From positions 558,001 through 622,000 of the forward strand of contig JAVHNS010000005.1 of the NCBI GenBank assembly GCA_036872755.1: a stretch of DNA of 64,000 nucleotides. Direction: 5' to 3'. The notes beneath the pieces were generated by a model. The model did not search any database. It worked only from the letters and a program-made list of their open reading frames with translations, and was not told the DNA's origin. The DNA is from Orbilia blumenaviensis (Eukaryota; Ascomycota; Orbiliomycetes; Orbiliales; Orbiliaceae). The position numbers were made by a program, and so were the translations under genes. Positions within the stretch are counted from its first letter, which is position 1. Every line of letters begins with the position of its first letter. Shown piece by piece: positions 45,700 through 58,630 of the stretch.

Positions 45700-48110
45700 T
45701 TTGGTTGGGTTCTGAGCTCGAGAGGTAGTTTGTATATATACTACCCTTGGTTTCGTTTTTTTTCTTTCTATCCTTTATTTTGTCCTAGATCCGTTGATAC
45801 TCCTAGTTCCTATGGATATTATGATGGTTCCGAGGAGCGTCTAGGCCAATTGTTCCTTCGAAGTGCACTATTGCAGCCGGTACTATAGTGTAAGTTACTG
45901 ATTTAGACTGATATCGAAGGATGGGGGGGGAGGGGATTCTTCTTCAAAAGGCCATTAATTTATACTTTTTGAGTCCCTCGATCGAATCGAATCGACCATG
46001 GGTCATGTCAGAAATCGAAACAGATACCCATATCTCGATCTATTTTTTTTTTGTTTTAAAGATGTAACTGGTACTATTTGATACGCTGCTACCCGAGCCT
46101 CTAGAACAGCGGGGCAGTATATCCATATCGTTCCAAAAAACATTCTCGTCAGTGGTAGAATCTGGGACTGAAAAGCTGAAATATCAAGTCCGAGAAACCC
46201 TTCTAACCTGAGCCCACAAGCTCGCATTTTGACCGTCAAGCTTACATGTACACAGGTACCCAGGGGTTAATATTAAAGATACTGAGCTATAGATACGTAT
46301 ACGCGTATTTTTTTTAGATGAATTCGCGAGTACAAAATTTCGTCAATCAACAAAGTATCGAAAACTAACAAAGTATACGTATCTATGCAACTTCTTGAAT
46401 ATCTCGTAAGCTAAATCCTAACCCTCACATATAAAATACCTTTTATCGGATCCAACACAGGTTAAATGTGGTATTTTCACAGAATGTATAGCGGTTTCAG
46501 CTGGGTGCCCAACTAACCAGTTGGCTGGCCAGAAAGCTTAGAACTGCGCTGCCTTTTCCCTACATAATATATATATTTATAATGATCATTTACATACTAT
46601 GGTGGCCAAAATGTGTCAAAAGGGTATATTTATAATACAAAACCGTATAAAATATATTACAATTTTACAAAAAATATATATATTATAAGTTAAACGAGGC
46701 ATAAGTGTGCAAATTTTCAAAGTTGCAATTTAAGTAAAGCATAAGTGTGTTAATTTTTCACAATTATGTCCAGCCACCAGCCCGCCCAGCTTATCAAAAG
46801 CCAAAGAAAAATCAATTGACCAACCAGACAGCTAACCAACCAGACAACCAAACAGCCAGACAAACAGCCAGACAGCTAACCAGCCAGCTAGACAAACAGC
46901 CAAATGAACAGATAATTAAATAGCTAAATAACGAAATGCTTAATAACTACTTCTTTTATATTAATAAATACCGTAGGGGGTTTGGGTACTTTTCTGGGAC
47001 TGCTTCCGAATAATAAAACATTTTAAAAAGAAATCAAGCCGTCTTGTTGTCTTTCAAGTCGTTATTTATACTGTTTTAAGTTCCCTTTTTTCTATAAACC
47101 GTCTTGAGAAACCAGCCAAAACCCCGTACGGTATAATTATAGCTACTAACATATACATTTTAAATTCTATTTAACCGATCAGTTGGCTGTCTAACTGTCT
47201 AACTACCTAACTGGTTAGCTGTCTGGCTATCTGACTGTCTGGCTAATTAGCTATCTGACTGGTTGACTAACTTTTCTCCAACCCCTGATGGGCTGAACAG
47301 GCTGGTGCTGTGGCTCCAGCCATAAATAAGAAATTTTTTATGCAAATAAGTAAAAAACCTCTATTAAAGTTGTGATATATATATTTTACACGGTGTTGTA
47401 ATATATATCGTTTTGACACATTTTGGCTGCCATAATTTACTCTTACCAACTCATGTATCGATATATGCGCGGGGCTAGAATAGATGTAATAGTAAATACC
47501 GGTTGTTCTGGCCGGCTCGCGAGCTCGAATAAGTCAACGGGCTAGCTAGCTAACTGGAAGCTTGCAGCATGTAGATAGGCCTATAATAGTACGCAGGCTT
47601 TTAGGCAGACCGGCCGTGGGCATCTACTTTAAACCATATGATATCTTGAAACTGACTTTTCTAAGCATACACATATCTGCATACTTCTACTAGACATTAT
47701 TAGAATGATCGATCCATTATTGTAGACATGAAAAACTTTGAACTCCAGATGTAAGCAATAAAAATTCGCCCCACTAGGGCTCGACAACAATAAGATGGCC
47801 CCATTTCCAAGGACAAGACTCCAGCCCCAAGCTCCAAAGGATAGAATTAGTAATCAAAAGTGATCATGAACAAAAGAGAAGAACGAAAGGAAAGGAAAAG
47901 GAAGAGTAAACAAAAACAATTTATTAGAAAACTCCATTAACTTGAAGGAAAAGAACGCCATCCAATGGATGCAATGATTGCAACCCATCTACTAGGCTGC
48001 GGGCTGGATTAGAGGCCACCAGTTTGCCAATTCCATTATGAACCGCCTCCACAATAAGTAGGTAGGTATGAGCGAAAGGAAACAAATAGGCATCGCCCGA
48101 ATGATAGATG
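45700..48110. other. AT-rich intergenic region containing a foldback element
   Basis: No gene between the metallophosphoesterase start and the rhodopsin-domain gene. The region includes a G-rich run near 45924 and the inverted-repeat element annotated separately (46598-47434). Confidence 0.45.
46598..47434. mobile_element. Non-autonomous foldback/MITE-like element with long terminal inverted repeats
   Basis: The left end starts TGGTGGCCAAAATGTGTC just after a TA. The right end, read on the other strand, starts TGGCAGCCAAAATGTGTC and is also bordered by TA. About 20 of the first 22 bases match. Similarity continues inward with interruptions: AT-rich blocks, then a CCAGACAG/CTAACCAG-rich block at about 46815-46925. 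Its complement, rich in CTGTCTGG and CTAACTGG, lies at about 47185-47275. The left arm holds an imperfect tandem duplication of about 40 bp (each copy containing GCATAAGTGTG) at about 46695-46775. There is no internal open frame of note. A TA flank would suit a Tc1/mariner-type or similar element, but the superfamily is not proven. Confidence 0.65.
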
Positions 48111-50475
48111 TTACCACAGGCTATCCACCGCATCCAGGACTGACCGCTTCCTCTCCCATCGTTCCTTCTCCTCCTCTGTCATCAATTCATAATCGGTCCT
48201 AATCTCGTGCTTGATGTTAACCTCCAGCTCGCTTTGTCTTCTGTCCTCTCCATTGTTTTCACCTTCATCCCCGGCTGGGAATCCAATGGCACTCCTTGCC
48301 CGCCCACTGAACCTGCTAATCACGCTTTGTCTTCTCCAAATGCTCGGCCGGTGCACGAAGCCAAAGTACTCCAGGTCAAGCGTACCACCTGTGCTATTCC
48401 TAGTAAGGCTGTGTGTCGAGCTGCATGTCACACTGTACTCCCCTGCCAGTTTGCTCAACTGCACCGACCTATTATTAGTGGTGGAAGTAACGGGGGCGGA
48501 CATCGTGCTCGCATGCCGAATATTCGACGATTGCGGTCGTGAAAAACCATAGCTGCCATCCAGCTGGAAGTTTGGGACAGATCTCCTTTCGAATTTCGCA
48601 GGTGGGGGCCGTCTTATCATGTCTCTTCCTTCTGTTTCGTGATCCTCCTCTTCATCGTCGACGTCAACATCATCAATTCTATAATAATCCTCCTCTTCTC
48701 CGAGCTCGAGGTCGTCATCGGTCGGCCTCCGAGTCTTTGGCACCGCCATCTCGAGAGGAGGAGTATAATACGGCGTCCCACCTGTGATCTTAACGACTCG
48801 ACCCTCCGGACTCTCTCTTTTTGGTGGATCTGTCATCTCAAACTTTGCCCGATTCCTCGCAATCGAAGTGCTAACCGGCCCATTCCCACTTCCCACTCTC
48901 GAAGACACCACCGGCCTTGCATTTAAACTCCCTGCAGCTCCTCCTCCGTTTTCCTTGGAGGACGAAATCGATCCTTTACCACCACTCTTCCTAGCTTTAC
49001 TACTAAACGGCGTCGCAAAGCTCTTGAAGAGCGGCCTCAGCGCTGGCGCACAAGCACACATTATTGCCAAATTTATTTCAATATGCGAAAACAGTAGGAT
49101 GAAAATCGCATCATACGAGACGTCGACCGTGTGCTGGTACTTCCAAAGCGACCAAAGTCTTGCAATTGAGCCCGCGACCGCCACCACCCCAACAGAAAAT
49201 ATAGCGATCAGCGCCCCTAGAATATCAATTAAAAAAAGAAAAGAAAATCAATCTTTTGGTATTCCCGACGCGGCGTAGATGGTGCGACCTACACTTCCTG
49301 CGTTTATCGATTTGGAGTCGCCTCAGTACGGGGATAGGTAAGAGGAGGATAATCAAGTCCGAAGCAATATTGATCGATGCGGTACTGTAATACAACGCCG
49401 GCAAATTCACGCATCCGCGTGGAAAATCCAGCGACCACGCTCTTGAGGGGTTCGGACACTCGAAGATCTAGCCCACATTCCTTAGTTTTAGCCCACGTGC
49501 TCGCGTGTGATATCTCTTTCCCCCTCTGTTAATCTTGCCCCTCCAATTTCCTATGGAACACTTACAAAGGCGAAAACGAACACAATCGTCCAAATAATCA
49601 CGAAGATACCGACGCCGTAAATGGTATTTTGGTACCACCGCTGTGGCGAGATTTTGACATAAAATGCCAATATCGAGAGTTTGATGAAGAGTAAAACTAT
49701 CGGGTAGAGAATCTGGTAGGCGAACCAGTAGCGAAGGGTGGGGATGAGCTCGCCGATGGTCTAAAATAATTTTTTGAAAAAAATACGAAAAGAAGTATAA
49801 TTGATTAGAAACAATGACCGTTAACCAAAATAACTTCCATCCTTTCTTCTGAGCCAAAAATCGGGATTTGGTGGTAGAAGGGCGTTTGGTGAAAGTGAAC
49901 GACTTGTGGTGCTGTTTTTTTGTGGTTGTGCTTGAAATAATACAACAAAGAGCAACCAAGGAACCGAGGGTAGAAGATCCGTATCAAGATTGCAGCTGGC
50001 TCAGCTTTGAGGTGAAATGGAATTTGCAAGTTTAGAACTTACAACTGTAGAAATATGTCGTCCGGTACCATATTTGATATGGAAGTGGTTCATACCCGCA
50101 AGCGCCCATTCTGTGGCGATTCCAACCGTGATAAGCCAGTCGTCCAAACCAAGCCTGCGGATGAGGAAGTAACGACAGTAAAGCCTGTTCTCGATATATA
50201 TTTATATTTTCTAGCTTGTTAGTATCATCATATCATAGGAGTTTAGCGAGTAGCAAACCGGGTCCTCATTAGGCGCCGTTTGCTTTATTACAGAAAGCCG
50301 AATTCATGCATGGATGGGCTATATTTATATCTAGGGGGAAGGGTGCAAACCGCAATATCACGAAAGCAGTGGCTATTCCAAGTAGAACGAAAGTAACAGA
50401 TAGAAATATTGTGTGTCTTGATGCCCCTCTCCCGGCTGCATCACTGCTAAGCGTCGCCGTGGGTGTCGGCGCCAT
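48111..50475 (-). CDS. Seven-helix rhodopsin-domain membrane protein (Pth11-like)
   Basis: Integral plasma-membrane protein of the fungal rhodopsin/Pth11-like family, many of which are proposed receptors. About 580 residues in five exons. TM1 is TIFLSVTFVLLGIATAFVIL. The family signature RLYCRYFLIRRLGLDDWLIT is completed across the first intron (weak donor gtttgc). Later helices include LRYWFAYQILYPIVLLFIKL, IYGVGIFVIIWTIVFVFAF and SINIASDLIILLLPIPVLRR. The conserved loop FECPNPSRAWSLDFPRGCVN is present. The last helix block contains INLAIMCACAPALRPLF, followed by a 300-residue cytoplasmic tail. The tail is Ser/Arg-rich with an acidic run (RIDDVDVDDEEEDHETEGRD). No N-terminal CFEM domain is seen. 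Ligand unknown. Confidence 0.88.
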
Positions 50476-50901
50476 AACCGGAGCGCTCGATTAGAGAATT
50501 GTCAAGTCAGAACTTCAAACAATTGAGGCGATTGCGGGCTGAAGAATAATATGGTGGAGCTTCACTTGTGATATCACATATTTCTTACTTTATAAAAGGT
50601 GGATATTTTTTCCTGTAATATTTTTTGGTTTAACCGACCGCTGCTCCTGAAGCATCAACCATAGAATTCCGGCGTTAATACAGGACATGCAGTGTCAGCC
50701 AAACAAGCGGCGGAACAACGCTTTTTGGATGGAAAAAAAATACCACAAACTTGTCGGATAACCCCTTCCATGACTTACTCTTCTTCCTAACCCTTCAAGT
50801 TCGCCTCCCATTATAATTACATAAGTAATAAACTTAGAACAGAATAATCCACAATCTCGATAGTGTATCATAAAAGTCTTTTCGTCATTATCGTTTCATT
50901 T

Positions 50902-52201
50902 TCATTCATAATCATAACAAAGTGTATCTCCCTGCAAGTTCATAAGCTTCGCAAGAGTGATGTTAGGTGCTAATTTGCCTAAGCCGACCTTGAAGCTGAG
51001 GGTAATGTTCGGTCCCGAGTAGTCGAAAGGTGCGATTGGGCCACCAACTTCGTAGAGCCTGGCGGGGAGGTTCTTCTTCTGCCAGATCCAGAGCATCCGG
51101 TCCATTGTTGCATGATGGAGGTAGAAGATTGGGTCTAGAGGGTAGATAGTCAGCTAGGATGCCTCTTGTATCTGTCATAAAACCCTACAAATATATTGTA
51201 GAGAGTAGAGCCAAGGGTTCGCGTACCTCCAGGGCTGGCATAGACATCACCAAGTGCTCCCAAGGCGCCTCCAACACCAAAATGCCCAGCACCGTGGACA
51301 TTCGGGATTGTAAAGACAGGCACATTCTCCAATCGGTAGGCGAAGTCTGCATACGTATTTACGTCCAGCACCCAATCAACTAGGTCTTGGGTAGCCCACT
51401 TCATCATCGGCCGTGAGAAGTCGCGCGTCAAGCATCTCGGATTATACTCCAGACTGGCGCCTGGTCCTAGGTTGACGCTCCACTTTGGCCAAGCGAAGGG
51501 CCCTCGTGGAACACAACCACCTCCGCTGCGCTCTGGGACTGCGAACGGATTTTCGCCGTCGACATAGGGCCCGTTACCGCCGAAACCGGTGTGATTGTTG
51601 AATATAGGCCATAAGGACATGTCCTTATTGCTTTTATTGTCGATAGTCCAGTTCCAGTATGGTTGGGCGCCACGGTACCCGCAGACATCTCGAAGGGTCT
51701 TTTCGTATGTAGCGATATAATAACGATGCCAAAGCATGAAGTGACCCTAAACGAGCTCTAGTCAGGGTGGAAGCTACGATGGTCTGGACAATGTATAAGT
51801 ACTTACAACCCAGTGGATATCAGGTGTCTGAACCGAGTGGATGCCCTGGAAGTCATCGTATCGGGTTTGGAGGCCAGGGATCCCGGAAATTGACTTGGCT
51901 TTTTTCTTGTTCCCTATACATTGGACTGCTGCGATGTATGCCTTCTTTTCGCCATTTGATAGAGCTCTCCTAGTAGTGGACTATATCAGCTTGCCGCCAA
52001 TGCCGAGAGTCATACAATCATATACTATACAAGCACATACCAATCCTTTCTGATTAGAGGACGCCGACATTTAGGCGAAGCATAAGGATACTTTGGCGGA
52101 GGAGAGTTGCCATATGTAGGCGACGCAGAGATGACCGAAACCAAAGGCCCCAAAACAACGAGGAGGGCAACAAATCTTATCAATCTTGACATCGAAGCCA
52201 T
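50902..52201 (-). CDS. Secreted tyrosinase (type 3 copper)
   Basis: Predicted to oxidise monophenols and diphenols to quinones. Four exons give roughly 370 residues. The signal peptide is MASMSRLIRFVALLVVLGPL, continuing VSVISA. The CuA site is spread over DDFQGIHSVQTPDIHWV and, in the next exon, GHFMLWHRYYIATYEKTL. The CuB site consists of NVHGAGHFGVGGALG and, after another intron, DPIFYLHHATMDRMLWIWQ. PYWNWTID and LTRDFSRPM are typical of fungal secreted tyrosinases. It ends soon after CuB (GDTLCYDYE), so it is the short form without the C-terminal shielding domain of intracellular tyrosinases. Several N-glycosylation sites are present (NWT, NHT, NIT). The role may be melanin-type browning or defence. 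The substrate is not deducible. Confidence 0.93.
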
Positions 52202-55200
52202 CTTGATCACAAAGATAAGCTCGAATTTACTCAAGACAGCAGCAGCTAGCAGCCTAGATTGCGCGGGTAGGCGTGGATAGAAAGGTAAGGGTGGCGGATG
52301 GGAACAAAAGAATTCGATTAGACGGGACCAATTTATAGGCGGCCTTCGCAAAGTTCCGCGTCCGAGCTAACCCTCGCCATTCATCCGTCCGCGCTTTCGC
52401 CCCTAGGCTGCGTTCATAAAAACCGAGTTCACTCGAGTTTTCAATTGATCCACATATGCACGTCAAATGACATGGATTCCATTCACAAATCGAATCCAAG
52501 GACCTGGAGCTTCGAGCATGTGTCGAATGGAGAACCTTGTACGACGTTGCAGCTGTCGGAGTATACGTCTAGTTGAGGGGCCTGCTAGCGTGCCTGCCCA
52601 TTGTCCGGCTGGCGGGAAACCGTTTATTCTCAAACTTTCTTTCGAAAAATGCTATCCAAGCCAGACGAACCGCCCGCGGCGACGCCCAGTCAAGAATCTC
52701 ATGCATTGCAGCTGTGAACAACTCACCCGCCCATTATGACTCTGGGATAAGAGACTCCATGGGTCCACTTCCTCGCAGTTAGGATATCATTGTTCTCAAC
52801 AACCATGTTATCGATACCTCGCTTCTATTCGCTGCTATTCCCTGTCACATACGCGTTAGAGTCCGAGAGGCGAAAGGCGGCATGGGTTTGCAGGACAAAG
52901 CGGCAGCGATAGATGCAATAGGACTAGACAATATACCCCTTCCGAGGAATATCTAGCGAAAGCCCCCCATCGTCCCGAACCGCCACCACTCTCGTCTCGC
53001 CTTTTCTTTCCATTCTATTGCATTGACAGGTTCAGTCAAATTTTTCCGTCGGCAGGCTCGAGACGAGTCCAAGGGCTGAGTGAGGGGAGAAAACTTTGGG
53101 CTCAATGTCAAACATCGATCGGTACTCAAGATCTGAGGGAGGATCTAGAATCGAATTTTCGATTGCTCGGAGTATCCAAATGTCGTCTCTGCCATGAGTA
53201 CCACGCGGGTATGGATGCCCTCCGATCGAGGATAGCACAAACCAAAGCTTAACCTTTCCGTCGCAATTCCAGCCTTTGGTTTGCGACGGAATTGGGTAAA
53301 CTCGTCTATACGAATCCTGGTCGGAAGGAAAGCCATATGTTTCAAGTATAGTCCCGCAGGGGTATGTGTACGTAGCCCTTGAAAGTCAAAATCGAAGGGA
53401 AAGGTGAGCAGACTGTGGTGTCATGGCTGTTAAGCCCAAAATATTCCGGTCGGGCTGTTGACGGTTGCTGTGTGAGGCCGGAGAGCAATTTCGAAGTAAC
53501 CAGTCGACGTAATTGAAGGGTTGAATTTTGAGAACACCTCGTAAAGCTATCAAGCTATTTCAAATAATGATGCCAGGAGTCCGGATCTTTAATATAAGCT
53601 GTCAAACGGCGGGCCTGAATCATGTTTCTACAGCCTATCTAGACACCGATCTCGGTTTATAGTGGTGGGCCATTAATATGTGGCTGGCATCTGGATTTCT
53701 AGCCTCATCGAGGGCTACATGGGTGATGCCAGCTGGACATGCCTAGCATGACTTCTCATGCCTGGGAACACAAAAAATCCAACAAATTTGCAAAGAATTA
53801 GTATATACTCAAGCCAGCCGTTAAAAGTCTGCCTAGTTCTGACTTCGTGCGTTAATTTTGAAGGAGGGGTTTCCTAAGCTCACAAAACCTTTCAGGTATC
53901 AGCCAGTTCCGTATTACGTATTGTGTAGCATTGGTTCACGAGAGGACATGGCATCGTGATACGCTGTGCAACACACTCTGGTGGGATAATGGCACAAGTG
54001 GATCTGGCGGCCGGCGGAACCGCTTCTCGACGTTGGAGTTGGGACAATATGCGACCGTTCGGGAAATACTGCTGTCTACGTATAAACCTTCCTAGCGCAT
54101 GACTCGGGACATTACTAAGCTTCTATTGAGGTACAAATAAATTTAAATCTATAGACTAGAAGCATAAAATGCGGCGGGGCGTTCGCTTCCTTGGTTTTGT
54201 GTAACCATGTAAGATCTGGAGCAGCTGGCCACTTCTAGCCTAGTCATTTGTGTGTCCGTAGTAAGCCGGAGCTGAAGTTGATACCTTTTAGATATGCTCT
54301 ATTGATCAGGTGCCAAGTTGGACCATTACTCACTATACAGCTTGCTGGATCCATCGCAACGGCTGGCCGTCTGACTTAAGCTTCGGGTCCTAAAGGATAG
54401 AGCCAGCTAGCGCTGGCCGACGGCTTAGTTTTCTATCTGTTTACAGGCCGGTTGCCTAACATCATCATGAAAACACGTCCTCTCGAATTAATCAAAATCA
54501 GCTACAGCCGTCGCAATCGTCGGTATGAACTATCCAATAGTCGTCCATACCGAAACATCCGGGCAGATTTTCAGGATTTTACCTCGGATTCCGGGATTAG
54601 ACGGGTACTTAGGGACCTTGAGCAGAAACTGAATAATAACCCGGCATTCAGGAAATTGCTGTTGACGTCTGCCGTGCCCACGCAAGGGTAATTGTAATAG
54701 TCCGTTTAACCTATCTATAACGTTACTACCACACCTAGGCCGGATCTGCTTCCATACCGTGTACTTGTTAGCAGACCACATAAAGCATCCTTGGACTTGT
54801 TTGGTTTTTTTCCTCAGTACAGGCAGATATTATAACCGGACACGATCCCATGCCGCAGAATTAGTATCAATACTACCACCTTGGTGTGTTGTGGCGGTGT
54901 GAATACCACACACCACTACTCGCTCCACCATTTGAAGCAAATACTAGGTATCGATCCAGCTAGCTTTGAATTAGAATCGATTGGTTCTAACAGTCCTGAT
55001 AAACAATGTAAGCTTACATAGTTCTAAGACAGTAAAATGCTTCCTTCAAACGTAACTTCATCTTCGGTTCTAAACAATCTTCTTTCCGATGCAGGAACTC
55101 CCGGTCCGTGTCCTAGCTGGACCTGATTATCCGCTTGGCTAAAATCTACTCACACCAGACCGCAAAGGTCCCTCTCATCCTAGCCTCTTCCAACCTGCAT

Positions 55201-56118
55201 GCAGCATGCGAATTCTCGAAATTTCAGCTGCATGTTTGGGTCAGACAGGCAAGATCACTATGACAGGCCGAAATTACTATAGGTACCTGGGCAGCTTGTA
55301 GACACGGGTCAGATCAGTCATCCTGTCGCTGGTGCCGAAAAGCGACCATTCAAGCGTGTTCTTTTACAAGAATCACGGAAGCTTCAGCCAGGCTCCCCAG
55401 GAAAATACCTCAGCTGCAGAAAGAACAATATTTCCGTCAAACAGAACGCTTGAAACTTTTCAGGCGAAACCAGCCCTACGGGCCATACTCTAACCCACCA
55501 TCTTCGGGTCCCCCGCAAATTTCGCCTAGTGTACAGCTGCTATGTATGCAATTATAGGCCACCCTGCATAGCTATTTACCTGGCCGAGCGATTCCTCGCC
55601 CATCCGACCAACGAAATATCAAATTTAGCTATTGAGCCGCAGTAACATCCTTCTTCTCGAACGATTTGTGCAGATGCAGCTTTTTTTTGTAGGACCACCC
55701 ATTGAAGGGTATCAGCTGCCCGCCGAAAATCGCACCTGTCCCCTTAGAAAAGAAAATCCAACATATGCAACAGACGTAGGACAAGAGCCATAGCCCGACA
55801 GCCTATGTAACGTCTCGGATCACTAACGTTAGTGGCCGAGTCCAAGGGAGCCTTCTGGTTGCTTGGCATGCGAGGGGATATATCATTTACGGATTAAAAA
55901 AATTCGGGTGATAAGTGGCTTGCGGTTCCAGATATCTGAAGCCTGCACAAACGGATGTATTTAATAGACCGGAAATCCCAATTTAATCTCCTTCTCCTCA
56001 TCCAGCAAGTGCATCCAAAACCCATAGCGAGTTTAAGCATAGCATCTAGCTCTGCATTCTCTAAAGGCCTCTTTTTCAGAAAAGTTACACATCCACAAAC
56101 ACCACAACCTTCAAGAAA
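52202..56118. other. Long intergenic region, no gene assigned
   Basis: Nearly 4 kb between the tyrosinase start (-) and the cysteine-rich gene (+). A 79-codon frame at 54452-54691 (+) follows a possible splice acceptor and reads charged and helical (RRVLRDLEQKLNNNPAFRKL). It stands alone, so I did not call it. The last 200 bases are the promoter of the cysteine-rich gene. Confidence 0.35.
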
Positions 56119-57545
56119 ATGCAGCTCAAATTCCTCGTTGCGGCCTTTGCCTCGCTGGCCCTCGCAAGTGCTGTTGCTCTCCCAGAGCCACAGGATGATG
56201 CTTCACCTCCCTTTGTATGCGGTTGCACAAACGCATGCAAGCTTGCTAACAAGCCTGGAATGGTCTGCCCAGAGTACTGTGGTAAGTTCAATTAACCAGT
56301 AGTGTGTAAATTGGTCTCTGTGTTTTAATTCTTGCTTTCGGTCCCATAGACCCTCAGTACGAGTGCCCTCCTACCCCAGTTTCGTACGCTCCTACTTCTA
56401 CACAGACCCCGATCAGGATCACAGAAACCTGTGGCCCATGTCTCAATGACTGCCTCGTCGGTTGCCCGGACCTCAGACTGTGCAAATGCGCCCAAATTTG
56501 CGGTAATACTCGTACTTCGTTATTCTAGCTTAGCATATGTAAACTGACATATCTCCTCATCTCAGATCCTAAGTACTTCTGCCCTACTTCGACTACAACT
56601 ACTCCAACCAAGCCTACCTTGACCCCAAGGCCAACCTTTATCTGCGGATGTACCAATGACTGCAAGATCAACTGTCCAAAGGGCAATTCCTGCATCTGCC
56701 CACAATACTGCGGTAAATATCACCTCGAAACACTGACACTTGAAAAACACATTGAACTCATATCGCCAACCAGATCCCAAGTATGAATGCCAAATCTCCG
56801 CCATCACCATCAAGCCAACTCGGGTCACCCTTCCCACTCCAAAGCCTACCGTTAGATGTGGGTGCCTGAATGACTGCCAGGTCAACTGCCCACCCGGCGA
56901 AAATTGCATTTGCCCTCTTTACTGCGGTATGTCCAATTCCAATATTTTAACAAATAATTCCAACCCAATTATCTTTACTCCTGTACGCTATGCCCTGAAA
57001 ATACCCTCAGGCTAATAGCAAGTTGAAACGGTTGTGTTCAAGACGAGAAATATGCTTGTCCCACTATCAAACCAACAAGAACAACTACAAGTGTCAAGCC
57101 AACATTCACCTGTGGTTGCCTGAACGACTGCATTGTAAACTGCAAAGAAGAGCCATGCGGGTGCCCCAGAAACTGCGGTGCGTAGTTGCTCGTACAACCC
57201 AGCCTAGCGCTTCTAAATTACTTTTCCTTTCGCTACTTCTTTCTCTTCCTTATTTTTGGAGCTTCGACTAATTCGATAAATTTGACTTAAGACCCTAAAT
57301 ATGCCTGCCCTGAGACGCTCCTCACCAAGAAGAACGTAATTGCCAAGAAGAGCGTGATTTCACTTCCAACAGGTATTCCATGCGGCTGCCACAACGACTG
57401 CACTATCTCTTGCAACAAGAAAGCATGCGCCTGCCCGGCCTGGTGCGGTACGTACCACCAACAAACACCTTCGCACTTTAAAACGCCATAACTGATATAA
57501 ACCCGTTTTCTAGATCCTAAGTACGCTTGCAAGGCTGTTGTTTAA
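56119..57545 (+). CDS. Secreted cysteine-rich modular protein, one module per exon
   Basis: No known family recognised. Seven exons (56119-56281, 56350-56502, 56566-56712, 56774-56926, 57043-57177, 57292-57447, 57514-57545) give 312 residues. The signal peptide is MQLKFLVAAFASLALASAVA. Six cysteine modules follow, for example CGCTNDCKINCPKGNSCICP and QYC, then the next exon's DPKYEC. The consensus is CGC-x-NDC-x3-C-x4/5-C-x-CP-x2-C-DPKY-x-C, eight cysteines in a full module. The first module (CGCTNACKLANKPGMVC) has fewer. Thr/Pro-rich linkers such as PTSTTTTPTKPTLTPRPT look O-glycosylated. Every intron is phase 1 and splits the Asp codon of the DPKY motif. All five internal exons are multiples of three (135-156 nt). 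A final short exon supplies DPKYACKAVV. Likely a cell-wall or extracellular binding protein or effector; this is inference. Confidence 0.88.
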
Positions 57546-58630
57546 ACACCTTAACATAAGTCTATTCAAAACCACATAGGTCTCATCATCGCTCTATCTA
57601 GGTACCTAGTTACTTTATATAGAGTCATTTGGATCACACACTCGGCTCTCTATAGTTCTCAGGCTGAGTACCAACGAAATATATGACATACCCAGGCTTT
57701 TCGAACTTTATGACACTAGCCCCTCCTTCTAAATGTAATGTTTTTTGTATATCCCGCTTGTATATATTTTTCACTTCTTAGTACTATTCTTTTCTAGACT
57801 GCAATGCTGTGGTCGATTGCCCTTTTTGTTGCATCAACCAAAATTTCTTTCCTTCTTTCTGTTGTAATTTAGCTTAGCCTCTTAGTCACAAAGTATTCAT
57901 ATGTTTCTGGAATTAATTGACGAGAAAATCCCTTTTTGTTTCAATTTTGATTAATTGCCCTTCGCACGAGGTCGAGCATACGTATTTCATCCGAAGTTAT
58001 AGCTATAGCTATAGCTATAATGATGAGAGAATTAATTAATTATTTAATTATCCTTTCCCTCGCTGTCAAAATTTTTGGTTGTTGTTAATTTAGCCGTATG
58101 CGTGCTCTCAAACCCAAGGTAACAATGCCTGTTCAATATGCCATGCAGCTGTCAGTCCACGATAACAACAAAGTAAGGTGTTGACAGCTCTGCGAAGCGG
58201 GCCAAGGTCTTAGAGAGGTTGAAATTTCGCGGGCCAAGTAAGGTTTAGGCGGGCTTGCTACCCGATGCTGCCGAAGTATTTTGGCGAATACGAGAGATAG
58301 TGGGTTAGGATGTTGATGTGGAGTGGCATGCGACGTCGGTAGCCGGCAGTTGACCCAATCTTGAAATTACATAATTTTTGTACCTCTTTTTCCTTGCTCT
58401 GAGAGGTACGGAATGAAGCGGATAGCAGTGTTTCAATTCGAATTCATGATCTTCGCTCGTCGGGGAAGATATGTGAAACGAATTATTTGGACCCAGGGCC
58501 CTCGCTAATCGACTTTGCATTTTATTCCGCCAAATGTTACCCTCAAATCAGCTTAGAAAAAAAAAAAAAAAAAAATACAGTATGGTATGGTATGGATAAA
58601 CGGAAAGTTTGAAGCAAGTCCTCCGGCAGC
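57546..58630. other. Convergent 3' spacer with short repeats
   Basis: The 3' flanks of the cysteine-rich gene (+) and the short-chain dehydrogenase (-). It contains a TATAGC tandem repeat (57999-58019) and an A19 tract (58557-58575). No gene seen. Confidence 0.45.

Noticed and set aside
46815..47275. CCAGACAG-type words considered as a CRISPR-like or satellite array
   Set aside because: There are no regular repeats or spacers, the two blocks are reverse complements, and the organism is a fungus. They are arms of the foldback element.
54452..54691. 79-codon plus-strand frame with helical, charged translation
   Set aside because: It is isolated, with no partner exon, signal peptide or domain. 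Kept only as a note.
57999..58019. TATAGC tandem repeat
   Set aside because: An ordinary microsatellite of about four units in a 3' spacer. No function is implied.
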